From NCBI GenBank assembly GCA_934047225.1, contig OW203990.1, positions 24,531,045 to 24,595,044 on the forward strand: 64,000 bases of DNA, given 5' to 3'. The position numbers and the translations under genes were made by a program. This document shows, in pieces, positions 1 through 10,281 of the stretch. The stretch is from Ypsolopha sequella (lineage: Eukaryota; Arthropoda; Insecta; Lepidoptera; Ypsolophidae). Within the stretch, counting starts at the first letter, position 1. Every line of letters begins with the position of its first letter. Below the pieces are notes generated by a model. The model saw only the letters and a program-made list of their open reading frames with translations. It ran no database searches and had not been told where the DNA came from.

Positions 1-1247
1 GAAGTATATTGGGGCCCATACTTTTCCTTTTGTACGTCAACGAGCTCCCTCGTGAAGTAAAGGAAAAAACTATTATGTTTGCAGACGATATATCTGTGTT
101 TTTTAAAATTAAAAGACACGATAGATGTCATGATTTTAATAATATTGTTGAATCTGTCAAATCATTAATTCATTGGTTAAAAACCATCGATCTTAATACA
201 AACGTCACTAAAACTAAATTAATATGCTTCAGAAATTACAAGACGGAAGAGTTAAAACTTGAAATGTGTATCGATGATAGCCAAATTGAATGTGTGCAAA
301 ATGCGAAATTTTTAGGTATATATATTGATGATCACATGAATTGGAAAAAGCACATAGAGGTATTAGTGAATAAACTAAGCAGTTTTTGCTACGCTCTAAG
401 AGGTTTGTCGAAGTTAGCTACAAAAAAAGCAGCACTTCAGTCATATTTTGCCTTCTTTCATTCGAGAGTTTTGTATGGAATAGCTGAATGGGGTGGTAGT
501 GTAGATATTCAAAAAATCTTTGTTCTTCAAAAAAGATGTATACGCATTTTGGACGGACATAAATCGAGCAGGGAAACTTGCCGAACATCTTTTGTTGAAC
601 TCGGAATACACACCATCACCGCTTTATACATTATTGAGCTCTGTAAATTAGTAAGGCGCTACCCAGAAAAATTCCCACTGAGAACTCCAGGTTTTAGTGA
701 CCGGCTCAACGAACGCTTCAAATATGACTTAAATGTGCCTCCTAGTAGAACTGTTACTTATACTCGTACTACAAAACTGGCTGCCATTAAGGCTTACAAT
801 CATTTGCCTGACGAAATTAAGTCCTTACCGGGAAATAAGTTTTTCATTAAATTAAAACAGTACTTGATCACGGTTTGTCCATACAGTTACAAAGAATTTC
901 TTGAAACTACACCATAAAAATGTACAAAAAGGTAAAATTGTTAAAATAAAAGTTAAGTAAAATTGTTAACCACTGCATGAATTCATAAATTTAATTAACT
1001 ATAGTAATTAAAATTTACGATATACCTATTAGAATAAGTTTTATGCATGGAAATAGCAAAGATTAGATTATTTGTACATACCTTATTTAATAATTATTAT
1101 ACTTAAAGTTATATTTTAATACTAAAATTAAGAATATTGTTACACCCAATGGGTAAAATTACATTGAGCCAAAATTATGTACATATTTATAACATCTACA
1201 ACTGACATGTAATTTAATGCAATAAATATATTGATTGATTGATTGAC
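1..1247 (+). mobile_element. 3' part of a non-LTR retrotransposon (LINE), cut by the window edge
   Basis: The stretch holds the C-terminal half of a reverse transcriptase ORF followed by a noncoding tail. The tail ends in AATAAATATA and a GATT microsatellite at about 1231-1246, as is usual for 3' ends of some CR1/Jockey-group LINEs. The 5' half lies outside the window. The clade cannot be fixed from this fragment. Confidence 0.85.
3..917 (+). CDS. Reverse transcriptase C-terminal fragment of a LINE
   Basis: The frame is open from the window edge to a stop at 915-917, about 304 codons without a break. It begins inside the RT motif SILGPILFLLYVNELP. The catalytic block FADD, a variant of YADD, follows at about residue 26. 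The C-terminal thumb and linker include FLGIYIDDHMNW and the late motif YNHLPDEIKSLP, which is common at LINE ORF2 ends. The intact frame suggests a fairly young insertion. It is an element gene, not a host gene. Confidence 0.85.
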   Translation, partial: SILGPILFLLYVNELPREVKEKTIMFADDISVFFKIKRHDRCHDFNNIVESVKSLIHWLKTIDLNTNVTKTKLICFRNYKTEELKLEMCIDDSQIECVQNAKFLGIYIDDHMNWKKHIEVLVNKLSSFCYALRGLSKLATKKAALQSYFAFFHSRVLYGIAEWGGSVDIQKIFVLQKRCIRILDGHKSSRETCRTSFVELGIHTITALYIIELCKLVRRYPEKFPLRTPGFSDRLNERFKYDLNVPPSRTVTYTRTTKLAAIKAYNHLPDEIKSLPGNKFFIKLKQYLITVCPYSYKEFLETTP

Positions 1248-1550
1248 ATTCTCATAATTTGAATTCACAACCTATCTCCTCTATGGTCACAACTGATGAT
1301 TATGATGTGACTGATGCCAGGCTCGGGATAGGGCCCGGAATACATTCTCATAATTTGAATTCACAACCTATCTCCTCTATGGTCACAACTGATGATTATG
1401 ATGTGACTGATGCCAGGCTCGGGATAGGGCCCGGAATACATTCTCATAATTTGAATTCACAACCTATCTCCTCTATGGTCACAACTGATGATTATGATGT
1501 GACTGATGCCAGGCTCGGGATAGGGCCCGGAATACATTCTCATAATTTTT
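1248..1550. repeat. 96-bp tandem repeat, three full copies
   Basis: ATTCTCATAATTTGAATTCA starts at 1248, 1344 and 1440, and its first bases recur at 1536, giving an exact 96-bp period. The copies look identical by eye. Because 96 is divisible by three, the array is open in one frame (1259-1591), but there is no other sign of coding. It directly abuts the LINE tail. Confidence 0.95.
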
Positions 1551-3379
1551 TTGTCATAAATGTTATTTTATTAAGTATTTTAAATATATAAATCAACAAT
1601 AAAAGACTAAGAAGTCATCAAATCATATTTATTTGTAAATAAATTATAAATATATCTATACATTTAATCTGTTCAGTTCTCATTATCGCTAAAACAATAG
1701 ATTGCCGGTCAGATCGTTGCCGGAATTCATTCTACGGGTTAATTCCTTTGTCGTGTGTAGTCGGGTATTTACCCGAGTAAAATCTCACCGTTGTATCAAT
1801 CCTGAGTTTTTACTTGTATTTACTCTGCTATTTACCCAAAAACAGGAAAAATGCTATTCATGCAATTTTCGTTTTTGTTTTGAGTTGCATTCTTCAAGTT
1901 GATTTTGATGATTTCGTCCGTATCGTTTGTCACAGGGATGTCTTAGCATTTAAAATGCTTACTTTTAAAACAAGCTAAAAATAAAACTTATTATAAGGTA
2001 TGCCTGGTTTCATTAATTCTGAAAGTTTAGCCTTAGTAGCATCGTCTATTGGCCCCGTTGAAGGTTCTCTGCACTACGCCCAAAATCGTTAAACAATGAT
2101 GATAAATAAACATTTCTGTACTTTTTTCCTCAGTTTTTTGGAAATTAACACTCATGTGACGGGAAGTAGGGGACCGAATTAAGCCCTGTCTGTATATAAT
2201 AAAGAGAAGTACGACTTACTGACACATCACACATTTTTAAAAACTATATAGGTCCGTGAAACTTGGCAATAGATTCCATAAACCAATTAGGTGCCTACTA
2301 AAAATAGATTTTGGATATTTAAATTGTAGATATGTAGACATAATTATGAAGTTTGTTACCTGTCCAGAGCCGTGAGCAAGAAATTTGTGACCAATATAAA
2401 CGACAACTTGAATTAGTTAAGGTGGCTCCGTCGGAATAATTAGCAACTCGATTCGTGGTGGTTGAAATTTCGAACGAAACCATATTAAAATAAAGTCCTT
2501 ATCCGCTCGCACTGCAACATGGCTGTTACGTCAGTCGCTGCGGCTGACAAGTGCGAAAATAGTGTGTTTTTAATTTATTTTATCCAAAATAAAATGAATT
2601 TCCAAGAACCGAGAAAACCAAATCATTTTATATTATTTTGTCTAGAAGTTTATAAATTTTCATACTGTTTCGATAAAAACTGCAGCAGTTATGTTGTTAC
2701 AAGTGAACAAAAAATCGAGAAATAAGGGTAAACTTGGAATTTTCTTGCTTCACTTCTATATGCTATAATGAAATTCAGGAAAAACCACATCACTATTTGT
2801 ATCATGCAGATTACTATGTATTTTTCTTCTGTTGAAAAATGCTATAGATACCGTATAAAATGGTTACAAAGTTACTTAGTTCAAGGTCGTTGGCGTTGGT
2901 AGAAACCTTAATTTCCAACCTGCTTCTATTATTAAAATTGAGATAAAGGGAAAGGTAGTGTGGGCCCCGGTGACAAACCGGCCATCCCTCGATAAACATA
3001 CTTTCAATGACGAGATCTATGCCATTTTTATTAAACTCGATGTTTCTCATCGCCTTCTCACCGTGAAAAGTGGGTTGATTTCAATTGTGCATCGATGGCG
3101 CCGGTGGGGGGTCAGTTTAATTTGTAAAACAACGAGGTAAGCACAAATGATTTTTTGCTCCTTCAAAAAAAAATTTTTTTTCCAGTATTTTGGGGTTCGA
3201 ATTTGGCTGCTACTATACTTCTTCAGGTAAATAGGTTCAGCATCGACATTTGCAAGTAAGTTCGCTTCATTTAAAAAATTTAAAACATTTTATCATTGTT
3301 TTGAGAATGTGGCTTCCCAAGATGGAGGGCAAAATGGCCCCGGGGGTTGAATTGCCGTCATTCTCTGGTTTTGACTTCC
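1551..3379. other. No recognised gene
   Basis: The stretch is AT-rich and of low complexity in places. A 68-codon ORF at 2519-2725 matches no family I recognise. No acceptor with a FLYWCH-like frame was seen. Confidence 0.5.
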
Positions 3380-3397
3380 ATATGTATTTAATTTTTT

Positions 3398-4080
3398 AGG
3401 CATGCCAAGAATTATTCTTTCGTCAAAAAATAAGAAGAAGAAGAAAACTAAATTATGGGACAAGGACGGTATGATAAACGCGGTCAAGGCAGTTAGAAAG
3501 AAACAAATGGGATACAAACGAGCAGTAAAAGAGTTTGCTGTCCCCAGAACTACCCTGAGAAGGTTAGTGAAGGCCACTTGTTCAGCAGAAGAAGCTGTCG
3601 AAAAAAAACCTGGCAGAAAACGAGCCTTGCCACCAGACCTGAATAGAGTTGGTTAAATATTTACTGTTGATTGATAGAAAGCAAGTTCACAGGTCACATG
3701 TCAAAAAAATGGCTAATCAGCAGACTATTGCAAACAACATGGCCTCCATTCACCAACGAAGAAATGGATCGTCATTATATTGTTTTGAGCCACCAAAAAC
3801 CCACAGGTTATTCGCATGTTTGCGCTAATAGATCCAGCCGAGATTTTTTTGATCTCATCGAGTACCAGAAGCATACATTTCCTACAGATTGGATGTTCAA
3901 TTTTGACGAAACAGGTCCTAAGTGTCGAGTAAAATTTCACAAGGCTAAAAGAAGCTGCAATGTCAGCCAGTGAAATATTTATTCCACCAATAATCATTTT
4001 CCTAAGGAAAATTGGACAAAAATGCTTAGGTTTGGAACCGCCGCTGGCACACTTGGCAGGTATCACCCGTCTGAAACTCG
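3398..4080 (+). pseudogene. pogo/Tigger-type transposase remnant
   Basis: An 84-codon ORF from 3402 starts with MPR and carries a psq-type helix-turn-helix: W at about residue 28, then an AVR block and the segment KEFAVPRTTLRR. It ends with PGRKRALPPDLN, the usual linker before the second DNA-binding half. After a stop and frameshift, 3671-3973 encodes RHYIVLSHQKPT, FFDLIEY and NFDETG, the first catalytic Asp block of the pogo DDE domain. A further frame change gives MSASEIFIPPIIIF, matching the next conserved block. At least two frame breaks make it inactive. An AG at 3398-3399 is followed by GC and then the ATG, the same phase as the exon array (see findings). Confidence 0.8.
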
Positions 4081-5076
4081 TTGGCTCGCTCGCCGTGAGA
4101 CAGCACCTGAGCCACACCGCCCGCGGTCATCGAGTGTGATTCGAACCTTCCCCGTGCGCCCGTGTCGTCGTTTATCGAGCCGTGACGAGCCCTTTGTTTT
4201 GTTTATACTGTGCGTTTGTTGGTGCTGTGCAATACTATTATTACTAATTAACTATTTCTATATTATTCCTATGTTCTAACTTTACATAAGTGAGAATCGA
4301 ACTGTGAGTGACGCCCGCCTTCCTTTGTTCGCTTCCATATGCGGCCATTTTGTTTGTAGCATTTTAATTAGTGTGGAAGAACTATATTCCTTACCTTACT
4401 TTCTATGTGCATTTGTGATAAACTATACACGAATTTTATGGTGACAAACTTTTACCTCGACATAAACGGGCGTTTATTTAAACGCTTGACAACCGCTCGC
4501 AAGTCGGTGGTTTCCTGCCAGCCTACACCAGCTTGGATCCAGTAAAGTAAAGCTTCAGACAGACTGTACGACTTATCCCCCTTTTTATTTGCTATTTACC
4601 CAAAAGTTAACTAGGTATTTAAAGTTTGGTAGCAGAGCGCGGTTTTTGTCCGAATATATGTGACAGACAAGACAAAGGTATTACTATTTTTTTTTCTAAG
4701 TGACATAAATTTCCCCTGTTTTTTTTCATCCCTTAACATTTAAGGCTTAACTTAAATAAAGTATAAGCTTACTCTGTATCTTTGTAACATTTCTTTTGTA
4801 ACAAAAATAATAAAAAAAAAAACAGAAAAAAACATGATCTTGCTAAGTTCTAAGCTAGACGATGGGCAGAGTTAGAAATACAATTATTCGTAGCGTAGTT
4901 ATCTATAAACTTTGTTGTTGCTATTGTATTATATGTATTTATAAAATTATTTATTCCTATATTTTTCATTTTGACTCAATAATATAAATTTATAAAATTT
5001 AAGTATGCATTACGTTTATCATGTTTTAGTTATTTCTTCGTCATGTTATTTATTATAGAAAACTAGGTGGTAAGGT
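4081..5076. other. No recognised gene
   Basis: The sequence is AT-rich and intergenic in appearance. The short ORF overlapping its start (4022-4279) looks like chance after the transposase remnant. Confidence 0.5.
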
Positions 5077-6935
5077 AGGGCCACTGAGTGATGGCACTTA
5101 TGACAGCTGCATTTAGTGATGAGGTACATTTCAAATTTCGGTTAAAAATAAAAATCAAGTGTGAGTTAACTCAACATTAGACACGTCATTCAACATTCAA
5201 CATAATTATACAAAAGGAAAATGTGCCAAAACCAGTGGCGTAGCTATCGGAGGGCTATGCGGTGTAGTGCCCCGGGGCCCCCAAGAGATGTTTAAATATT
5301 TAAATTGAAAAAAGTATTTTACTATCATTTATTTTCGTTTAGTTTAACTTCGTCATTGTTTTGTTTTTAATTAAATATTATTGCGTAACTTGGCGACCTC
5401 AAACACGACCTATAAAAAATGAGAATTTTTTTTTAAAAAACATCTTTTTTTCTATACGAATTCTAATGCACAATAAAGCGACATTCAAATCTAAAAATAA
5501 TAACCGAAACAAGTAGTACATCACTATCAACAATGAAGTATGATGGTGTGGTGTGCTTGATAAGCGCTTAGATGAGCATATTAGTCTGCACGACGCTCAG
5601 TTCGGGTTTAGTGCAGGCTTGTCAACAGAAAGTGCCATCATGGCGCTCAAGCACACCGTCAGGTACTATACGGACAGGAGCACGCCAGTCTATGCATGCT
5701 TCTTAGACTTGTCTAAAGCTTTCGATTTGGTGTCATATCCAGTGCTATGGGACAAGCTGGATGGAGTGAATCTTCCGTCTGAGCTCACTGGCATCTTCAG
5801 GCACTGGTATGAAAACCAGGTGAACTACGTCCGATGGGGGGAGGAGCGCTCGGAGGAGTACAGGTTGGAGTGCGGGGTGAGGCAGGGGGGATTGGCCTCT
5901 CCCAGGCTCTTCAACCTGTATGTGGACCAGCTAATCCGAGGGCTCAGCAGCATGCATGCGGGATGTTCAATTGATGGCGTCTAAGTCAACAACATCAGTT
6001 ACGCGGATGACATGGTGCTGCTGAGCCCGTCGATCAGCGCGCTCAGGAAACTGTTGCACGCGTGTGAAACCTATGCACAAACTCATGGGTTGAAGTACAA
6101 CACCAAAAAGAGTGAGCTCTTGGTTTTCGCCGCGGGCAGCAGCTCCCCACAACACGTACCCCCAGTGGAGCTATACGGGACTGCATTGACGAGAGTCAAG
6201 CAGTTCAAGTATCTGGGTCACATTGTGACAGAGGACCTGAAAGATGACCACTGACCAGGACATCGAGCGCGAACGTAGAGCGTTGGCGGTCAGAAGCAAT
6301 ATGCTCGCCCGTAGATTTTCTCGGTGTACAGAACAGGTAAAGATTACTCTCTTCAAGGCGTTCTGTCAATCTTTTTACACGAGCGGACTGTGGGTGAGAT
6401 ACACGCAGAAGACCTACAACGCTCTACGGGTGCAATACAATAATGCCTTCAGGATGCTATTGGGGCTGCCGTGGCGCTGCAGCGCGTCCGGCATGTTTGC
6501 TGAGGCGCGAACAATAGATTTTTACGCAATTATGCGCAAAAAAGTTGCCTCTCTTATGCACAGAGTGTGCGGCAGCCGCAATACTATTCTGAAGGTAGTG
6601 GGAGGTAGGTGCGGGTGTCCTATCAGCCATCACTGGACGACACTACACGTCAAATAATGTTTAATCATCAAAATTGTTTTACACTGATTTTTTATGCATT
6701 TTAATTTTAATTTTATTGACATTTTATTTTATTTTATTTACATACTGTTTGTGAAATTTTTGGATTTTTCTGTGTAATATGATGTTGTGTTTTTTTTTAT
6801 GGAACCTAGTTCTGAAATAAATGTTTTTTTTATTTTTTATTTATTTATTAAATTTTTTTATTCACACTTGCTTATAAATAATTACGATAATTTGTAGGCA
6901 TTTAAACGTCATAGGCGCCATCACTCAGTGGCTCT
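5077..6935. mobile_element. Element or bracket with 19-bp inverted ends around a dead LINE
   Basis: AGGGCCACTGAGTGATGGC at 5077-5095 is the reverse complement, with one mismatch, of GCCATCACTCAGTGGCTCT at 6917-6935. Between them lie a lone CAGTGGCGTAGCTA end (5233) of a hAT-like MITE and the LINE fragment at 5553-6660. The simplest reading is a MITE that later received a LINE. I saw no clear target duplication. Confidence 0.5.
5553..6660 (+). pseudogene. LINE reverse transcriptase pseudogene (different clade from the one at 1)
   Basis: The RT blocks appear in order: DAQFGFSAGLSTESAI, FLDLSKAFD, LECGVRQGGLASPRLFNLYV and SYADDMVLL, then the thumb block KQFKYLGHIVTEDLKDD and a C-terminal domain to 6657. 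Two lesions are visible. A TAA at 5982-5984 interrupts the frame just before SYADD. A 7-base insertion (CACTGAC-like duplication) near 6246-6255 shifts the frame inside DDQDIE. The 5' part is missing, and a T-rich tail follows to about 6840. It is a dead retrotransposon copy. Confidence 0.85.
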
Positions 6936-6936
6936 A

Positions 6937-7515
6937 CTGTAGTGGTGATGCCGGGCTCGACTGTGGAGATACAACCATCTTACTCGCAAACCCACCTGAA
7001 GTTGTTCGGGGGAAAGTAAGACGGCAGGTCACAAAAAAGCGCAACCAGGTGGCTCACCATACCTGGGACTTCCTTATTAATAGTTCTGTGCCTGGGATCG
7101 ACTGACAGTGGTATATCCATCCCCTAGATATAACGGACTCAGGGCAGCGGCGTCACTGATGCGAGGGTTTCGGCACCGCGCTCACCAACCCGCCTGCCCA
7201 GCGTTTGTGAATATGCGCATTTCTTCCAGCCCCCCTATTCTGTATCTTTAGTTGCCAACTGTACTAGGTGCCTATCATCAAAAACATAGATAAACTCTAA
7301 AATTTCAAAATTGCCTTTAGTGGGTACTGTGTCGTCACTTCAAGTGCGAACATATCCTTGGGAAATCGGAATTCGATAGTATATCTATGTTTTTGATGAT
7401 AGTACAGAAGGCAACTAGAGATACATAATAGGCCCGCAGGAGTTCACCAAGAATGGTGAAATCTTGGAATGGCCTATTTCCAGCAGTGGACGAACCAGGC
7501 TGATGGATGGATGTA
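6937..7515 (+). mobile_element. RTE-tailed non-autonomous retroposon, interrupted by a MITE
   Basis: It shares the sequence seen at 23225-23550 and, inverted, at 17655-18010 and 43005-43385: GCCGGGCTCGACTGTGGAG at the start and CCAGCAGTGGACGAACC plus a GATG tail at the end. The tail resembles the last codons of RTE ORFs (VQQWT). A foldback MITE at 7232-7434 splits this copy. Confidence 0.75.
7232..7434. mobile_element. Foldback MITE nested in the retroposon
   Basis: The ends CCTATTCTGTATCTTTAGTT and AACTAGAGATACATAATAGG are inverted repeats with two mismatches over 23 bp. The inner arms TATCATCAAAAACATAGAT and ATCTATGTTTTTGATGATA also pair. About 200 bp in all. Confidence 0.8.
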
Positions 7516-7626
7516 AAACTATCAGTTAAAGATTATTTAGTTCTATTGTTTATTTTACACTATATTGAACGTGTATGTTATGTACGTATATTACAAAATA
7601 AATGATTTTATTTGACATTTTTACAG

Positions 7627-7865
7627 AATTGATTTACACATTTATACCGTCACGCCAAGGACAAAAACTCATTTTATTACATGAGTATACATTCAATCGC
7701 AAACAAAATAAACTTTGGAAATGCACCGGATACGACAAGTAAAAGTGTTCAGCAAGAATATCTTTTGATGACCGCGGCAACATCGCTTCTAGCGTTTTAA
7801 ATCATAATCATGACCCACCTAAATATCATGTGACAAAAGATGGCCTTTACATAAGAATTAGGTAA
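7627..7865 (+). pseudogene. FLYWCH exon with a premature stop
   Basis: It has a TTTTTACAG acceptor ending at 7626 and phase-1 entry. The frame reads FIPSRQGQKLILLHEYTF, then WKCTGYDK, then a TAA at 7740-7742, then KCSARISFDDRG and HNHDPPKYHVTKDGLYIRI to a stop at 7863-7865. All four zinc ligands (Cys, Cys, His, His) are present, but the stop falls two residues before the second Cys. In paralogues this position is His, Asn or Gln, so a CAA-to-TAA change is one simple path. Read-through or RNA editing is not excluded, but a dead exon is the plainest reading. Confidence 0.85.
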
Positions 7866-7892
7866 ATTTATATACTTATATATTTTTTCTTC

Positions 7893-8275
7893 TTCTTCTT
7901 CTTGGGGGTGCCATATCCTAGCGGATGTCGGCGACCACCACACGAAACTCTTCTCTATTCTGTGCCAGTCTGCAGAGACTGGCAGCGTCTTTTATGTTAG
8001 TCCAAGTTTTTACGTTATCACTCCATGTCATCCGCCTTCTCCCCTTCACCGTTTTCCATCCATTTTCCCTTGTAAAATGTTCTTCAACATGTTATACTTT
8101 TCATGTCGATAAATGTGTCCAAAATATGCTGTTTTTCGTCTCTTAATTGTTTTTAATACTTCAAGCCTTTTATTAAATCTGTTAAGCACTTCTTCATTTG
8201 TTATTCTATCTCTCCATGAAATCTTTAACATGCGTCTATAGAGCCACATTTCAAAAGCATTCAATATTTTTTCTA
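7893..8275 (-). mobile_element. LINE 3' fragment, minus strand
   Basis: The minus strand encodes NAFEMWLYRRMLKISWRDRI, then EVLKTIKRRKTAYFGHI and GKMDGK. After a frame change it continues with GRRRMTWSDNVKTW and LCRLAQNREEFRVVVADIR. This is the well-known C-terminal region of a LINE RT common in Lepidoptera. The 3' tail is an AAG microsatellite at 7893-7905. Truncated and frameshifted. Confidence 0.8.
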
Positions 8276-8455
8276 AAAAGATTAAAGTTATTATTTCAAG
8301 AATGGGTCACTTTTGCATGGTGCGATATGGGTTTAAAGAATTGCTTATTTCTTATACTTTTACCGCCTGACAGGAATGGATCCAATTATTAGTAATTCTG
8401 TATAAACAAAAGTAAATAAATGCGAATGTTTCTAAATGTGATCATAATGTACTGC

Positions 8456-8588
8456 GGGTCTACCGCGTAATTCTCATTTTCATCAACATCAACTTGAGAT
8501 TGAAATTTGACGTGCGTGCGACGACGCCCGCCTAACATGCCATCTCTTTTGCTTGAAGTTGATACAAATGAGAATTACGCGTTAGAGC
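8456..8588. mobile_element. Small foldback MITE
   Basis: GCGTAATTCTCATT (8465-8478) and AATGAGAATTACGC (8567-8580) are perfect inverted arms, extended by weaker pairing inward (CATCAACTTGAG with CTTGAAGTTGAT). Confidence 0.6.
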
Positions 8589-8783
8589 CCCTGATTAAGG
8601 TTAGTATATTTCATTAGATAAAAAATGTTTAGTGTTAAGCTAGTAAACTTGTAAGTAAAGTAAATTGTTAATAAGTCTTTAAGTGTTCATTTCTTTATTG
8701 CTCTGAAACGTCATTGATACCTTTTTACGGTTACAAAAATACCTTCAACCATAAAAATATTTGAGTCTGATTAAAAAAAAAAC

Positions 8784-9182
8784 TTGGGGGCCACATCGTA
8801 CCTAGGTGGGCAGTTAAAGAACGGGTTTAAGGACGTGCAGAAACGGCACATGAAAAGTTGCAACATAGAACATTTGACATGGGAGGACCAGGCTGAAGAC
8901 CGAGCTGTGTGGCGGCATACAGTCAACACTAACATCTTCAAGCTCGAGGCTAAACGAAGAGCTGCTCTTGACGCCAGACGTGATGAACTCCGATGTAGAC
9001 CACCAGCTGCCATACAATACAACTACTACAATGGAAAACTTACATGTAGCCTGTGCAACCGCACTTTCACGAACAAGATAGGCTACATCAGTCACATGAG
9101 GGCACATGACCGACGCTTTCCACAGCTGCAACTGTCGCCGTGACCGAACTCGGCCGGATGAATCATCACCACCATCATCATC
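8784..9182 (+). mobile_element. LINE 3' fragment with C-terminal C2H2 finger
   Basis: The 119-codon frame reads GGQLKNGFKDVQKRHMKS, then WEDQAEDRAVWRHTV, a coiled basic stretch, and CSLCNRTFTNKIGYISHMRAH. The last is a C2H2 finger with the C-x2-C and H-x3-H pattern found at the C terminus of some LINE ORF2 proteins. A CATCACC microsatellite tail (about 9160-9186) ends the element. The 5' part is missing. Confidence 0.75.
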
Positions 9183-9208
9183 ACCACTTCCTTTAATACT
9201 CTGTACAG

Positions 9209-9318
9209 AATTGTCTTACATCAATGTTTCGTCACGTACAGGACAAAAACTTGTGATTTTACAAATCTAAACATTCAGTCGCCACAATAAATCCTGCCTT
9301 TACAGATGCTATCGATAA
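9209..9318 (+). pseudogene. Truncated FLYWCH exon with two stops
   Basis: It has a CTGTACAG acceptor at 9201-9208 and phase-1 entry AA. The frame reads LSYINVSSRTGQKLVILQI, a stop at 9268-9270, TFSRHNKSCLYRCYR, and a stop at 9316-9318. The SRTGQKLVILQ and TFSRHNK segments match the start of the FLYWCH finger in neighbouring exons. The second half, with the second Cys and the His pair, is gone. It starts about 25 bp after the LINE tail. Confidence 0.75.
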
Positions 9319-9614
9319 ATACTATTGATTAAATTGTTATATTTTTAAACAGGCAAGCAAGAAGTTAATAAACTCAATCATTTGAAAAAAGTAAAAACAC
9401 ACCTTGAAAGACGTAATTTTGGTGAAGACTAACGTTCTTTGTATCAAGACTTCGCTAGATAAATTTTTTGGTAAGGAAAATTCAGTAAAATGTTCAAAGT
9501 TAACTTTATTACATCTTTTCGCTTGCAGTTAAGAACATTTTTCAAGTGGATGCACAAGATGAATGATGAACGGTCAAACGTTTATCTAATTTTATCGATG
9601 TACCATTTTTACAG

Positions 9615-9856
9615 AATATAGTTACACCTTAATACCATCAAGAAGAGGACAAAAACTTATGTTGCTATATGAGTATACATTCAACCGGAAAAATCAGAAG
9701 AGACTCTGGAAATGCACCGGATACGAGAAACATAAGTGTACAGCAAGAGTAACTCTAGATAACCACGGCAACATCGCTTCTAGCGTTTTAAATCACAACC
9801 ATGAGGCACCTAAATACCATGTGACTAAAGATGGCCATTATGTAAAAATATTGTAA
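9615..9856 (+). CDS. FLYWCH finger terminal exon 1 (mod(mdg4)-like array)
   Basis: This is the first intact member. The acceptor is CATTTTTACAG (AG at 9613-9614). Two bases (AA) complete a split codon, then 79 codons run to TAA. The finger has SRRGQKLMLLYEYTF, W-x-C at about residue 36, a second Cys seven residues further on, and a closing HNH 18 residues after that, followed by APKYHVTKDGHYVKIL. FLYWCH fingers bind zinc through Cys2His2 and act in DNA or protein binding. In mod(mdg4) each variant finger gives an isoform its own chromatin or partner specificity. The exon ends in a stop, so it should be terminal. Assignment to mod(mdg4) is inferred, because the shared BTB exons are not in the window. 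Confidence 0.85.
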
Positions 9857-9959
9857 ATACATCATCATATACACCCTAACACTAATTTAACACATATGTT
9901 ACAGATAATCCCAAAAAAAAAAAAAGGATGACGTTAAATTGAATATCACGCAGGTGGAG

Positions 9960-10213
9960 CCGCGGACAAATGCTAGTAATCCCACTAATATTATAATGCG
10001 AAAGTTTGTGTGTGTGAGAGTTAGTATGTTTGTTACTTCTTCATGCTGAAACAGCTTGACGGATTTGGATGAAATTTAGAGTGGAGATAGCTTATACGGT
10101 GAATTAATATGTAGGCTATATTTTATCCCGAAAAAACAAAACACTGTTCCCGTGGGAAAAGGATGCCGTTAAACCGAATACAACGCGAGCGGAGCCGCGG
10201 GCAAAATCTGGTA
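9960..10213 (+). mobile_element. Dispersed lepidopteran repeat (ACTAATATTATAATGCGAAAG family)
   Basis: It opens with CTAATATTATAATGCGAAAG and closes with GCGAGCGGAGCCGCGGGCAA. The same type of end occurs inverted at about 22466-22662 and 53883-54170, and as short pieces at 46915, 53030 and 59895. It is non-coding and was probably mobilised in trans. The class is not certain; a Helitron-like origin is possible. Confidence 0.6.
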
Positions 10214-10281
10214 AAAATAAATGTAATGCAGTAAGTGGATACATTTTTAATAAAAAAATACAAATGCGTTAACTAAATAAA

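Noticed and set aside
1259..1591. 110-codon ORF with three identical 32-residue repeats
   Set aside because: It is explained by a 96-bp tandem repeat whose period is divisible by three. No start context or splice signal supports it.
2519..2725. 68-codon ORF starting ATGGCTGTTACG
   Set aside because: No family match, no promoter or polyadenylation context, AT-rich second half.
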